This document shows, piece by piece, positions 8,583 to 18,407 of a stretch of 64,000 nucleotides of DNA. The stretch is taken from positions 496,001 through 560,000 of the forward strand of contig NZ_STGC01000005.1 in the NCBI RefSeq assembly GCF_005222805.1, given 5' to 3'. The notes under the pieces were generated by a model. It did no database searches and was not told where the DNA came from. It was given only the letters and a program-made list of their open reading frames with translations. The translations under genes were made by a program, and so were the position numbers. The DNA comes from Devosia sp. FKR38. GTDB lineage: Bacteria; Pseudomonadota; Alphaproteobacteria; Rhizobiales; Devosiaceae. Positions within the stretch are counted from its first letter, which is position 1, and each line of letters opens with the position of its first letter.

Positions 8583-9773
8583 ATGAGCCTCGCCGAGACC
8601 GCACATTCCCAAACGCCGCCTGCCTGGCTGGCCCTCGACCGGCTGGGCGTGTTGGTCGCCATCATCGCCGCTGGCGGGCTGGCGCTGCCCTTTGCGCTGT
8701 TCCGCGCCAATCGCATCGTGCCCGGTGATGCGCTGGGCCTGTTTGCCGCGCTGCCCATGCCACTGGCGCTGGTGCTGCTGACCGCGCTGGTCGGCGGCTT
8801 TGCTGCGGCGCTGCTGCGCTGGCCGGCGGCGATCAAGCTGGGCATGGGACTGGTCGTGCTGGCGGTGCTCTTCGTCCTGGTCGGGCTTTCGGCCAGCCAT
8901 CTGACGCCCGAGGGTGACAGCTTTGCCCGTGTGTCGCCCGGCGCCGGCTTCTGGGTGCTGGCCTTTGCCTTTGCCGTTCTGGTCACTGACGCTTTGACAC
9001 GCCTCGCCCTGCGCCCCTGGCAGCGTATTGTCATGCTGCTGGCGGTGACCTTCGCCATGGCTCTGCTGCTGTGGAGCGGGTTGTGGACCGACCTTTCCAT
9101 GCTCAAGGAATATGCCAACCGGGCGCAATCCTTCTGGTCGGAGGCGCGCACGCATCTGGGCCTGGCTTTTGGCTCGGTGGCCCTGGCCACGCTGGTCGGC
9201 GTGCCGCTGGGCCTGGTCTGCTACAAGGTCAAGAGCCTGCGCGCCAGCGTGCTGAGCGTGCTCAACATCATCCAAACCATTCCCTCGATTGCGCTGTTCG
9301 GCCTGCTGATCGCGCCGCTGGCCTGGGTTGGCGCGCATGTGCCGGGGGCCAAGACCATCGGCATTTCCGGCATTGGCGCGACGCCGGCGCTCTTGGCGCT
9401 GTTCGCCTATTCGCTGCTGCCCATTGTCGCCAATACGGTGGTGGGTCTGCTGGGCGTATCACCTGCCGCCATTGATGCGGCCCGCGGCATGGGCATGACG
9501 CGCTGGCAGCGCTTGCGGGCGGTCGAACTGCCCCTGGCTTTTCCGGTGATCCTCACTGGCATCCGCATCGTGTTGGTGCAGAATATTGGCCTCACCACCA
9601 TTGCTGCCCTGGTCGGCGGCGGCGGGTTCGGGGTCTTTGTCTTCCAGGGCATTGGCCAGACGGCCATGGATCTGGTGCTGCTTGGCGCGGTGCCGACCGT
9701 GGCGTTGGCCTTTGCTGCGGCCGTGGTGTTGGACGCCCTGGTGGACATGACGGCGCGGGAGACCCGAACATGA
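8583..9773 (+). CDS. yehY: Osmoprotectant ABC transporter, long permease (YehY-like)
   Basis: Inner-membrane permease (396 aa). The N-terminal ~180 residues carry about four extra hydrophobic segments. The C-terminal ~210 residues are a BPD_transp_1 domain with the EAA-loop region AAIDAARGMGMTRWQRLRAVELPLA. This long form matches YehY (about 385 aa) rather than OpuBB. ATG 8583 has GGAG upstream. It overlaps the ATPase gene by 4 bases. Confidence 0.87.
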   Translation: MSLAETAHSQTPPAWLALDRLGVLVAIIAAGGLALPFALFRANRIVPGDALGLFAALPMPLALVLLTALVGGFAAALLRWPAAIKLGMGLVVLAVLFVLVGLSASHLTPEGDSFARVSPGAGFWVLAFAFAVLVTDALTRLALRPWQRIVMLLAVTFAMALLLWSGLWTDLSMLKEYANRAQSFWSEARTHLGLAFGSVALATLVGVPLGLVCYKVKSLRASVLSVLNIIQTIPSIALFGLLIAPLAWVGAHVPGAKTIGISGIGATPALLALFAYSLLPIVANTVVGLLGVSPAAIDAARGMGMTRWQRLRAVELPLAFPVILTGIRIVLVQNIGLTTIAALVGGGGFGVFVFQGIGQTAMDLVLLGAVPTVALAFAAAVVLDALVDMTARETRT

Positions 9774-10705
9774 TCGAAATCGACGACGTTTCCCGCCTCT
9801 ATGACGGCCGCGCCGTGGTGGACCAGGTGACCCTGACCATCCAGCCACGTACGGTCTGCGTCATCGTCGGCACCTCCGGCTCGGGCAAGACCACGCTGCT
9901 GCGCATGATCAACAAGCTGGTCAATCCGTCGAGCGGCAGCCTGCGGATTGATGGCGAGGATATCGCCGGCATTCCGGCCTATGAGCTGCGCCGCCGCATC
10001 GGCTATGCCATCCAGGGCCATGGCCTGTTTCCCCACCGCACCGTGGCGCAGAACATCGCCACCGTCCCTGGCCTGCTCGGCTGGGACAAGGCCAAGACGC
10101 AGACCCGCGTTGATGAACTGCTCGAGCTGTTCCAGCTCGATCCCGTCAGCTTCCGCGATCGCCTGCCGCATCAGCTCAGTGGCGGCGAGCAGCAGCGCGT
10201 CGGCGTCGCGCGGGCGCTGGCCGCTCGGCCCAATATCCTGTTGATGGATGAGCCCTATGGCGCGCTCGACCCGGTGATCCGCGCCAAGGCGCAGGATGAC
10301 CTGCTCGCCATCCAGCGCAAGCTGGGCACCACCATCGTGCTGGTGACCCATGACATGGAAGAGGCCATCCATCTGGGCGACACCATCGCCGTGATGGCGC
10401 ATGGCAAATTGCTGCAGAGCGCACCACCGGCCGAGATCATTGCCCGCCCGGCCAGCGATTTCGTTGCCAATCTGATCGGCAGCAGCGAACGCCCGTTCCG
10501 CCTGCTGTCGCTGTCGCGCGTTGGCGACCATGTCGAGCCGGGCACGGCCAGCGGCACGCCGGTCGATGTGACGGCCTCGCTGCGCGATGCCTATGCCGAG
10601 CTCTTGTGGTCGGCGCGCACGGCGCTGCCGGTCACGCGTGATGGTCAGGTTATTGGCCAGGTGACACTGGCGGCGCTGGCGCGGCTGGCGGCGCGGCCGC
10701 AATGA
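9770..10705 (+). CDS. yehX: Osmoprotectant ABC transporter, ATP-binding protein (YehX-like)
   Basis: ABC ATPase of the OpuCA/YehX class (311 aa). Motifs seen are Walker A GTSGSGKTT (about residues 34-42), signature LSGGEQQRV, Walker B ILLMDEPYGALD and the H-loop VTHDMEEA. The last ~60 residues form a short tail instead of full tandem CBS domains, as in YehX. It overlaps its neighbours by 4 bases on both sides, so the three genes are probably translated as a coupled set. Confidence 0.9.
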   Translation: MIEIDDVSRLYDGRAVVDQVTLTIQPRTVCVIVGTSGSGKTTLLRMINKLVNPSSGSLRIDGEDIAGIPAYELRRRIGYAIQGHGLFPHRTVAQNIATVPGLLGWDKAKTQTRVDELLELFQLDPVSFRDRLPHQLSGGEQQRVGVARALAARPNILLMDEPYGALDPVIRAKAQDDLLAIQRKLGTTIVLVTHDMEEAIHLGDTIAVMAHGKLLQSAPPAEIIARPASDFVANLIGSSERPFRLLSLSRVGDHVEPGTASGTPVDVTASLRDAYAELLWSARTALPVTRDGQVIGQVTLAALARLAARPQ

Positions 10706-11445
10706 GCTGGGGCAACGGGATCCGGCTGGTGGCGCTGCTCGCCCTGCTGGCGCTGCTGATCTGGCCGCAGGCCTTTGCCGGCGCCTTTGGCCTGCTGACC
10801 AGCAATGGCCAGCCCGCCATCTATAACCAGGGCAGCCTGCTCGACATCACCCTCAGCCATCTTGGCATTGTCGCGGTGGCCACGCTGGCTGCGACCTTCA
10901 TCGCGGTGGGCCTCGCCATCATTGTTACCCGGCCGTTCGGCGCCGAATTCCTGCCGGTGTCGCGCAGCCTTGCCAATATCGGGCAAACCTTTCCGCCCGT
11001 GGCGGTGCTGGCGCTGGCGGTGCCCATGCTCGGCTTCGGCACGGCGCCGACGCTGGTGGCGCTGTTCCTGTATGGCCTGCTGCCCATTTTCGAGAACACA
11101 CTGACCGGCCTCACCGGCCTGCCGCCGGCCGTTATTGAGGCGGCGCGTGGCATGGGCATGAGCGGCTGGCAGCGGCTCTGGCGGGTGGAACTGCCGATTG
11201 CGCTACCGGTGATCCTGGCGGGCATTCGGCTGTCGGTTGTCATCTCGCTGGCCACAGCGACCATTGGCTCTACCGTCGCCGCCCGCACGCTGGGCGAGGT
11301 GATCATTGCCGGGCTCCAGTCCAACAACACCGCCTTTGTGCTGCAGGGCGGCCTGATCGTGGGCGTGCTCGCCGTGCTGATCTATGACGGGCTCTCGGCG
11401 CTTGAGCGGCGCCTGCTGGCGCGCACCGGGCAGGCTGAGGCCTGA
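10702..11445 (+). CDS. yehW: Osmoprotectant ABC transporter, short permease (YehW-like)
   Basis: Second permease (247 aa, about six membrane segments) with the EAA-type loop AVIEAARGMGMSGWQRLWRVE, which lines up with the loop in the long permease. It ends the osmF operon. The gene converges on cysG with only 10 bases between the stop codons, and the two stops lie in the arms of a short hairpin (GCCTGA 11440-11445 with TCAGGC 11456-11461) that might end both transcripts weakly. Confidence 0.88.
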   Translation: MSWGNGIRLVALLALLALLIWPQAFAGAFGLLTSNGQPAIYNQGSLLDITLSHLGIVAVATLAATFIAVGLAIIVTRPFGAEFLPVSRSLANIGQTFPPVAVLALAVPMLGFGTAPTLVALFLYGLLPIFENTLTGLTGLPPAVIEAARGMGMSGWQRLWRVELPIALPVILAGIRLSVVISLATATIGSTVAARTLGEVIIAGLQSNNTAFVLQGGLIVGVLAVLIYDGLSALERRLLARTGQAEA

Positions 11446-11455
11446 TCCGACCCGC

Positions 11456-12883
11456 TCAGGCTGTGCCGGTGGCCAAGAGGGCCATGGCACCGCGCTGCGC
11501 AAGCGCATCGCCCACTGCAAAGATCGTCGGCGCCGAGAGCGGAAACTGTTCAACCGCCACAACGGCCTCGGCAATGCTGCCGCGCCAGACCTGTTCGTCG
11601 GCGCGACCGACATTGCCAGCGATGATGGCCGGGGTATCCAGGCTCATGCCGCCGGCGGCCAATTGGTCGACAATAGCAGGCAAGGTGCGGCGGCTCATGT
11701 AATAGACGCTGGTGGTGGCGGCATCGGCCAGGGCGGCCCAATTCAGACTATCGGGCAGCACGCCCTTGCGGGAGTGGCCGGTGACGAAGCGGACCGATTG
11801 CGCATGGTCGCGGTGGGTCAAGGAGACGCCGAGCCGGCTGGCCAGCGCCAGCGCCGCTGTGACACCGGGGACGACCGTGACGGGCACGCCATGCCGTTCG
11901 AGCATGTCGATCTCCTCGCCGGCGCGGCCAAAGATCATGGGATCGCCGGACTTGAGGCGCACCACATGCTTGCCCTGGCGCGCAAGCGACAGCATCATCG
12001 CGTTGATATCGTCCTGCTTGCAGCTCTCGCGGGCCGCGCGCTTGCCCACCAGCATGCGCTTGGCCTCGCGGCGCGCCAACTCCAGCACCTCGGATGACAC
12101 CAGATCATCGAACAGGATGACATCGGCTGATTGCAATGCGCGGACGGCCTTGATGGTCAACAGATCGGCGTCGCCCGGACCGGCGCCTACCAAAGTCACG
12201 CGACCGGTGGCCGACGCGGCCAGGTCAGTGTCGATATGCAGATCGGCCGCACTTGGGCCGCGGTCGCCCAAAGCGCGGGCCGCAAGGCCCTCCCAGAAGG
12301 CGCGGCGTGCCGAGCCCGCCGGCAGGCGCGCCATCACCTCGGACCGCACATCCTGCGCCAACTGCGCCCATTGGCTCAGTGTGGCCGGCAGCAGCGTTTC
12401 GATGCGGCGGCGCACCGCCTGGCCGAGAATGGGCGCGGCACCGGCGGTGGAGATACCCACCACCAGCGGCGAGCGGTTGACGATGGCACCGAACTGGAAC
12501 TGGCAGAACTCAGGCCTGTCGATGACGTTATAGGGCACGCCCTGTGCCCGCGCGGCAGCCACGAACGCCTCGGCATCCGCATCGTCCTCGATCTCGGCCA
12601 CGGCCAGCGCCGCACCCGTGAGATCGGCTGGTGTCCAGGCGCGGTCGATGAGCGCGATGCCGCCTGTGTCGGCCATGGCCGCGAGCACCGCGCAGCGCTC
12701 TTTTTCGGGCGCAAACACCCGCACATCAGCGCCCGCGGCCGCCAGCAGCTCGATCTTCCAGGTCGCCGGCTCACCGCCGCCGATGGCGACCACCGGCTTG
12801 CCAGCGAGGTCAAAGAACACGGGCAGCACCGCGAGGGGCGCGATACGGGGCCTATTCGGCTGCGGCGACGAGACGATGTGCAT
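11456..12883 (-). CDS. cysG: Siroheme synthase (CysG: uroporphyrinogen methyltransferase, precorrin-2 dehydrogenase and ferrochelatase)
   Basis: Multifunctional enzyme (475 aa) making siroheme, the cofactor of nitrite and sulfite reductases. The N-terminal ~210 residues are the NAD-dependent dehydrogenase/ferrochelatase half, with a Rossmann loop VVAIGGGEPATWK near residue 30. The C-terminal half is the SAM-dependent methyltransferase, with VTLVGAGPGDADLLT, the LKSGDPMIFGR motif and VPGVTAALA. ATG 12883 lies inside the 3' end of nasA (32-base overlap). The nitrate cluster placement implies that it supplies siroheme for nitrite reduction, yet no nitrite reductase gene is in the window. Confidence 0.93.
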   Translation of the reverse strand: MHIVSSPQPNRPRIAPLAVLPVFFDLAGKPVVAIGGGEPATWKIELLAAAGADVRVFAPEKERCAVLAAMADTGGIALIDRAWTPADLTGAALAVAEIEDDADAEAFVAAARAQGVPYNVIDRPEFCQFQFGAIVNRSPLVVGISTAGAAPILGQAVRRRIETLLPATLSQWAQLAQDVRSEVMARLPAGSARRAFWEGLAARALGDRGPSAADLHIDTDLAASATGRVTLVGAGPGDADLLTIKAVRALQSADVILFDDLVSSEVLELARREAKRMLVGKRAARESCKQDDINAMMLSLARQGKHVVRLKSGDPMIFGRAGEEIDMLERHGVPVTVVPGVTAALALASRLGVSLTHRDHAQSVRFVTGHSRKGVLPDSLNWAALADAATTSVYYMSRRTLPAIVDQLAAGGMSLDTPAIIAGNVGRADEQVWRGSIAEAVVAVEQFPLSAPTIFAVGDALAQRGAMALLATGTA

Positions 12884-15494
12884 CGATAATCCCCCTGATT
12901 TCGGCGCGGCAGGAGCCGCAATTGGTACCGGCCCGCGTGCAGGCGCCGACGGCTTCGACGGTGGCGCAGCCCTGGTCGGTGACGGCCGCGGCAATGGTGT
13001 TGCGGCCCACCGAGAAGCAGGAGCAGACGATGGCTCCGGCATCGGGACGGTCAGCGCCGGGCCGGCCGGCGAGCACCTTGGATGCGCTGACGTTGTCTGC
13101 CTTGAGCAGGTCAACGGCCCATTGGCGGGCCACGGCGACGGGCGTCGCGGCGACGTAAAGCGCGAGTTGCAACTGCCCGTCGGCCAGCACCGCAAAGCTG
13201 CGCCGGCCCGAGCCGGAATCGATCACCGAATGGATACGCGCTGCGGCAGGCAGGGCGAATGCAGCACGCAGCCAGGCGTCCCAATCGCCCGGTTCTTCAA
13301 CAAAGCCCAGTTCGCCCCGGATGCCACCCGGCCCTTCGGCCAGCGCCCAATAGTCGGCCGAGAGCGCCGGACGCTGCTGCGCGACGAAGAAGCCATAGCG
13401 TTCCACGGCGAAGGGCGCGGCCGCCACCTGCGCCATCTTGAGCGCCGGCTGGCCGGAAATGGCATCGGTGCGCGCGGTGACCAGTGCGTCCACGCGTCCA
13501 TTGGAGGCAAACTGGTCAGTCCAGTGCATGGGCGCGAAGACGTGACCACGCTGCTGTCGATCCGTCACCAGAGCGCGGACAACCGCGCTGCCGTGGCCAT
13601 TGCTGAGCCGCACCAGCGAGGCGGGTGCGATGCCCAGGCGTTCGGCGTCGGCGGGGTGGAGCTCGGCAAAGGGTTCGGCATAATGCGCCGACAGGCGGGC
13701 CGTTTTGCCGGTGCGCGTCATGGTGTGCCAATGGTCGCGCACCCGGCCGGTATTGAGGATCAGCAGGCCCGGCGCGGGCTGCACGGGTTCGGGCGGCGTC
13801 ACGGCGACGAAGCGCGCCCGCTGGTCTGGCGTGAAGAAGCGGCCATCGCCGAACAGGCGCGTGCGGGCCTGGTCGCGCACCGGCCACTGCACGGGCGCGA
13901 GGCTGTCGTAGTCCGCCCCCGCAAGACCTGACAGATCCAGATCGCGCTGGCCGTCATTCTCGAAGGCCGTGAGTGCGGCATGTTCGGCGAAGATGTCGGC
14001 AGGTCCGGCATAATCAAAGGCCGCGCCAAAACCCATGCGCTGGGCGACCTGGGAGATGATCCACCAGTCGGGGCGCGCCGCGCCCGGCAGCGGGAGGAAG
14101 GGGCGCTGGCGCGATATGCGGCGCTCGGAATTGGTCACCGTGCCGTCCTTCTCGCCCCAGCCGGCAGCGGGCAGGCGGACATGGGCATGGAGCCCCGTGT
14201 CCGTGCGGTCGGTCATGTCCGAGACCACCACAAAGGGGCAGGCGGCCAGCGCCGCACGCACCGCATCGGCCTCGGGCATGGAATCGACGGGATTGGTCGC
14301 CATGATCCAGATGGCCCTGACCTCGCCGCGCGCCACGGCGGCAAACAGGTCCACGGCCTTGAGGCCGGGCCTGGTCGCCACAGTGCTGCTGTTCCAGAAG
14401 CGGCCAACGCGATCGATGGCCTCCGGCGTGAAATCCATATGCGCGGCCAGCGTATTGGCCAGCCCACCCACTTCGCGCCCGCCCATGGCATTGGGCTGGC
14501 CGGTGACGGAGAACGGCCCCATGCCCGGCTTGCCGATGCGGCCGGTCAGCAAATGGGCGTTGATGATGGCATTGACCTTGTCAGTGCCTACGCCGGACTG
14601 ATTGACGCCCTGCGAATAGACGGTGACGACCCGTTCGTTGGCGGCAAACCAGTCGTAGAACTGCGCCACATCGCTGGCAGACAGGCCGGTTGCCGAGGCG
14701 ACGCGATCCAACGGCCAGTCGCGGGCAATCTTCAGCGCCGCGACAATCCCCGAGGTGTGGTCGGCCACGAAGGCAGGATCAATCGCCCGGCATGTCGCCA
14801 GATGGGCCAAAAGCCCGACAAAGAGCGCGCTGTCGCCATCGGATTGCACGGGAAGGTGCAGATCGGCGATGTCGGCGCTGGCGGTGCGGCGCGGATCGAT
14901 CAGCACCACACGCATCCCGGGTCGCTCGGCCTTGGCCTTGGCGATGCGCTGGTAGAGCACCGGATGGCACCAGCCCAGATTGGAGCCGACCAGCACGACA
15001 AGATCGGCCAGCTCAAGGTCCTCGTAATTGCCCGGCACCGTGTCCGAGCCGAAGGCCCGCTTATGCCCAGCCACCGAGGAGGCCATGCAGAGCCGCGAAT
15101 TGGTGTCCATATTGCCGCTGCCGATGAAGCCTTTCATCAGCTTATTGGCGACGTAGTAGTCCTCGGTGAGCAATTGGCCGGAGCCATAGATGGCCACCGC
15201 ATCGGGCCCATGCTCGGCAATGGTGCGGGAAAAGGTGCTGGCGACGCGGTCGAGCGCCGCGTCCCAGCTCGTGCCCACCCCATCCATCTCGGGCTGCAAA
15301 AGGCGGTTGCTCAGCGCCAGGGTTTCGCCCAGCGCCGACCCCTTGGAACAAAGCCGGCCGAAATTCGCGGGATGCTCCGGGTCGCCCGCGATGGCCACGC
15401 TGCCATCCGGCTGTGGTGTCGCAAGCACGCCGCAGCCGACGCCGCAATAGGGGCAGGTGGTGCGAACAGTCTTGCTGGCCTCGCCCTGCTGCAT
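12852..15494 (-). CDS. nasA: Assimilatory nitrate reductase, molybdopterin catalytic subunit
   Basis: Cytoplasmic molybdoenzyme (880 aa) reducing nitrate to nitrite. The N-terminus binds a [4Fe-4S] cluster through C14, C17, C21 and C49 (TCPYCGVGCGV...RLCSKG). The body is a bis-MGD oxidoreductase domain followed by a molydopterin-dinucleotide-binding domain. The C-terminus adds a BFD-like [2Fe-2S] domain with C824, C826, C859 and C862 (CSCFSVG...TNCGSC). This single-polypeptide layout is the NasA/NarB type with an extra electron-entry domain. No separate NasB-like flavoprotein is seen. The start lies 3 bases after the nrtCD stop. Confidence 0.94.
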   Translation of the reverse strand: MQQGEASKTVRTTCPYCGVGCGVLATPQPDGSVAIAGDPEHPANFGRLCSKGSALGETLALSNRLLQPEMDGVGTSWDAALDRVASTFSRTIAEHGPDAVAIYGSGQLLTEDYYVANKLMKGFIGSGNMDTNSRLCMASSVAGHKRAFGSDTVPGNYEDLELADLVVLVGSNLGWCHPVLYQRIAKAKAERPGMRVVLIDPRRTASADIADLHLPVQSDGDSALFVGLLAHLATCRAIDPAFVADHTSGIVAALKIARDWPLDRVASATGLSASDVAQFYDWFAANERVVTVYSQGVNQSGVGTDKVNAIINAHLLTGRIGKPGMGPFSVTGQPNAMGGREVGGLANTLAAHMDFTPEAIDRVGRFWNSSTVATRPGLKAVDLFAAVARGEVRAIWIMATNPVDSMPEADAVRAALAACPFVVVSDMTDRTDTGLHAHVRLPAAGWGEKDGTVTNSERRISRQRPFLPLPGAARPDWWIISQVAQRMGFGAAFDYAGPADIFAEHAALTAFENDGQRDLDLSGLAGADYDSLAPVQWPVRDQARTRLFGDGRFFTPDQRARFVAVTPPEPVQPAPGLLILNTGRVRDHWHTMTRTGKTARLSAHYAEPFAELHPADAERLGIAPASLVRLSNGHGSAVVRALVTDRQQRGHVFAPMHWTDQFASNGRVDALVTARTDAISGQPALKMAQVAAAPFAVERYGFFVAQQRPALSADYWALAEGPGGIRGELGFVEEPGDWDAWLRAAFALPAAARIHSVIDSGSGRRSFAVLADGQLQLALYVAATPVAVARQWAVDLLKADNVSASKVLAGRPGADRPDAGAIVCSCFSVGRNTIAAAVTDQGCATVEAVGACTRAGTNCGSCRAEIRGIIDAHRLVAAAE

Positions 15495-15497
15495 GGC

Positions 15498-17249
15498 TCA
15501 GGCCGCCGAATGGGGTAGGGCGGCCCCGCTGCGGGCGATGCGGCGGGCGCGGATCCGCTCCAACGTTGCCTCGTCGGGATTGGCGCCGCCTTCATAGGCT
15601 TCCAGAAACCCCAGCAGCTCCTCGCGATAGCCATAGTAGTCCTTGTGCGCCAGCAGCGCCTTGCGCGAGCGCGGCCGCGGCAGGTTGACCTCCATCACAT
15701 TGCCGATACGGGCATTGGGGCCGTTGGACATCATCACCACGCGGTCGGCGAGAAGGATGGCCTCATCCACGTCATGGGTGACGCAGATGGCGGTGACCTT
15801 GGTATTGGCCCAGACCTCCATCAGCACATCCTGCAGCTCCCAGCGCGTGATGCTGTCGAGCATGCCGAAGGGCTCATCGAGCAGCAGCAGCTTGGGCGAG
15901 AGGGCGAAGGCGCGGGCAATACCGACGCGTTGCTTCATGCCATTGGAAAGCTCGCCGGCCAGCCGGTGCATGGCATCGCCCAGCCCGACGCGGGCCAGGT
16001 AATATTCGACGACATCGCGGCGCTCGGCGGCGCTGGCCGTGGGATAGACCCGGTCGACACCCAGCGCGACATTCTCGCGGGCCGTGAGCCAGGGCATCAG
16101 CGACGGCGCCTGGAACACCACAGCCCGTTCCGGCCCGGCGCCCACCACTTCGCGATTGTCGAGCACGATGCCACCGGCCGAGATCGGGTTGAGCCCGGCC
16201 ACCATCGACAGCACCGTCGACTTGCCGCAGCCGGAATGCCCGATCAGCGTCACGAACTCGCCCTTGTTCATCTTGAAGTCGAAGCGGTCCACAACCGTCA
16301 GCGGCCCCTTTGGCGTGGGATAGATCTTGGAGACCTGCGAGAACTCGACATAGCCTGCCTTGGCCGGCGAGGCCGCCGCCTGGGCATAGGCCGAGGGCAG
16401 TTTCTGGGACTTGCCGCGGCCAATCGGCACCACATTGGGCAGCGTTACCGGCTTCTCGCCGGCCGCATTGCGACCCGCGCCAATGTCGAGCAGATATTCG
16501 GTAATGTCACGACGCAGGGCAATGAAGCGGTCATCGCCATTAAGCGCTGCGCGGTCACGCGGCCGCTCGATGCCCACTGCAAAGCTGGGCCCCAGCGTGG
16601 CGCTCGGTCCGGGCGTCAGCGGAATGACCCGATCAGCCAGCAATATGGCCTCATCCACATCATTGGTGATGAGGATGATGGTCTTCTTTTCTGCTTCCGA
16701 GATCAGCGCGAACTCGTCCTGCAGCTTGGAACGCGTCAGCGCGTCGAGCGCCGAAAGCGGCTCGTCCATCAAAAGGATATCGGGCTGCATGGCGAGCGCC
16801 CGGGCCACCGCAACGCGCTGACGCATGCCGCCCGACAGCTCGGCCGGGCGTCGGTCGACCGCGTGACTGAGCCCCACCAGTTGCACATAGTGCTGGCGCA
16901 GCGCCAACCGTTCAGCCCGGCCCTTGGATTTGTGCACCGCGTTCACGGCCAGATCGATATTGCCGCCCACCGTCAGCCAGGGCATCAGCGAATAGGACTG
17001 GAACACCACGCCGCGCTCCGGCCCCGGGCCGGTGATCTCCCGTCCGCGCAGGATGACGCCGCCCTGATCAGGCTGGATCAGCCCGGCCAGCAGCGAGATC
17101 AGCGTGGTCTTGCCGGCGCCCGAAAAGCCCAGGATGGCGACGAACTCGCCTTCACTGACGTCTAGATTGATACCCGAGAGCACGTGATGGCGCTTGTCGC
17201 CATCCCCGTAGTGCTTGCCCAGATCGGAGAGCTGCAGAATGGGAGCCAT
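15498..17249 (-). CDS. Nitrate ABC transporter, fused tandem ATP-binding protein (NrtC-NrtD type)
   Basis: Two complete ABC ATPase domains in one 583-residue chain. The first has Walker [10 protein letters not shown] near residue 42, signature LSGGMRQRV and Walker [13 protein letters not shown]. The second begins around residue 300, with Walker [10 protein letters not shown], signature LSNGMKQRV and Walker [12 protein letters not shown]. Both resemble NrtD-like nitrate or taurine importer ATPases, and the NrtA-like regulatory tail of cyanobacterial NrtC is absent. In the second signature Asn replaces the second Gly of LSGG, a common variant. The start has a GGAGG site. Partners are NrtB and NrtA just upstream on the same strand. 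Confidence 0.9.
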   Translation of the reverse strand: MAPILQLSDLGKHYGDGDKRHHVLSGINLDVSEGEFVAILGFSGAGKTTLISLLAGLIQPDQGGVILRGREITGPGPERGVVFQSYSLMPWLTVGGNIDLAVNAVHKSKGRAERLALRQHYVQLVGLSHAVDRRPAELSGGMRQRVAVARALAMQPDILLMDEPLSALDALTRSKLQDEFALISEAEKKTIILITNDVDEAILLADRVIPLTPGPSATLGPSFAVGIERPRDRAALNGDDRFIALRRDITEYLLDIGAGRNAAGEKPVTLPNVVPIGRGKSQKLPSAYAQAAASPAKAGYVEFSQVSKIYPTPKGPLTVVDRFDFKMNKGEFVTLIGHSGCGKSTVLSMVAGLNPISAGGIVLDNREVVGAGPERAVVFQAPSLMPWLTARENVALGVDRVYPTASAAERRDVVEYYLARVGLGDAMHRLAGELSNGMKQRVGIARAFALSPKLLLLDEPFGMLDSITRWELQDVLMEVWANTKVTAICVTHDVDEAILLADRVVMMSNGPNARIGNVMEVNLPRPRSRKALLAHKDYYGYREELLGFLEAYEGGANPDEATLERIRARRIARSGAALPHSAA

Positions 17250-17258
17250 GTGCGCCTC

Positions 17259-18338
17259 CTAGCGGTTGGACGAGAATGTGAAGGCCGTCTGCAGGGTGAA
17301 CATCACCCGGTCGAGCATGAAGCCGATGATGCCAATGGTCAGCACGGCCACAATGATGCGGGCCAGCGAGTCAGATGAGCCGTTCTGGAACTCGTCCCAG
17401 ACGAATTTGCCGAGGCCGGGGTTCTGCGCCAGCATTTCGGCAGCGATCAGCACCATCCAGCCCACCCCCAGCGACAGGCGCAGGCCGGTGAAGATCAGCG
17501 GCATGGCCGACGGGAGCACCAGCTTGGAAATGGTGGTGAGGGTGGACAGCTGCAGCACCTTGCCGACATTGACCAGATCCTTGTCGATCGAGGCCACGCC
17601 CAGCGCAGTATTGATCAGTGTCGGCCACAGCGAGCACAGCGTCACTGTGACAGCCGAGATGATCAGCGCCTTGGGAAAGGCGTCGTTGACGTCGACATAG
17701 ACGGCCGACACCACCATGGTGACGATCGGCAGCCAGGCCAGCGGCGACACCGGCTTGAACAATTGGACCAGCGGATTGAGCGCGCCGTTGAAGGGGCGGC
17801 TGAGGCCCGAGGCTATGCCGAGCGGCACGGCGATCACCGTGGCGATCAGAAAGCCCAGGCCAACCGTCTTGAGCGAGGTCAGTATCTGGTCAAGGAACGT
17901 CGGCTTGCCGGTGAAGCTGCGCGTCTTGACGTCGTCCGAACGTCCCTCGGCCACCAAAGCCGCATTGCGCTCGTCCTGTCGGGCATAGAACTCGGCTTCC
18001 TTCTGACGCTCGGCCACATGGTCCTGCCACAGCGCGCCGGCCTGCTGCCAAACCTGCACCGGGCCGGGGATAGCGCCCAGCGAGGTCTGCACCTGTGGCG
18101 CAAGCGCCGCCCAGGCCAGCCCGAACATGACAATGCCCATCAGCGGGAATACCAGGCTGTCGCGCAGCTCTCCCAACTGCTGGCGCGGGTCATCGCCGGC
18201 CGCGATGCGCAGCAGGGGCGTCAGCCAGCCCAGGCCCAGCGCGCTCAGCCAGGCTGCGGCCCGGTTGATGCCGGCAAACAGCTTCTGGCGTTTTGGGTTG
18301 GCCCGGCCCTTGGGGGCGATTTCGGTGGCAATGGTCAT
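17259..18338 (-). CDS. nrtB: Nitrate ABC transporter, permease
   Basis: Inner-membrane permease of the NrtB/SsuC family (359 aa). The N-terminal ~100 residues include one membrane segment and a polar extension. The BPD_transp_1 domain follows with about five segments, and the characteristic loop reads GKVLQLSTLTTISKLVLPSA. It lies between nrtA and the fused ATPase gene and is 9 bases from the latter. NrtB would form a homodimer gated by the double ATPase. Confidence 0.9.
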   Translation of the reverse strand: MTIATEIAPKGRANPKRQKLFAGINRAAAWLSALGLGWLTPLLRIAAGDDPRQQLGELRDSLVFPLMGIVMFGLAWAALAPQVQTSLGAIPGPVQVWQQAGALWQDHVAERQKEAEFYARQDERNAALVAEGRSDDVKTRSFTGKPTFLDQILTSLKTVGLGFLIATVIAVPLGIASGLSRPFNGALNPLVQLFKPVSPLAWLPIVTMVVSAVYVDVNDAFPKALIISAVTVTLCSLWPTLINTALGVASIDKDLVNVGKVLQLSTLTTISKLVLPSAMPLIFTGLRLSLGVGWMVLIAAEMLAQNPGLGKFVWDEFQNGSSDSLARIIVAVLTIGIIGFMLDRVMFTLQTAFTFSSNR

Positions 18339-18369
18339 GATGCTGATCCCTTGTTCGGCATGCGGCGTG

Positions 18370-18394
18370 GGACCAGGCCCGCTGGGCCCGGTCC
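18370..18394 (-). terminator. Strong hairpin between nrtA and nrtB
   Basis: On the minus strand two 11-base arms (GGACCGGGCCC and GGGCCTGGTCC, one mismatch) enclose a 3-base loop, 13 bases after the nrtA stop codon. There is no T-run. It is the third case in this window of a stable stem placed straight after a binding-protein gene inside an importer operon. Confidence 0.55.
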
Positions 18395-18407
18395 AGGTCG
18401 GAACAGG

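Noticed and set aside
13980-15518. A 512-codon plus-strand frame opposite nasA
   Set aside because: Antisense shadow; no ribosome site or recognisable domain.
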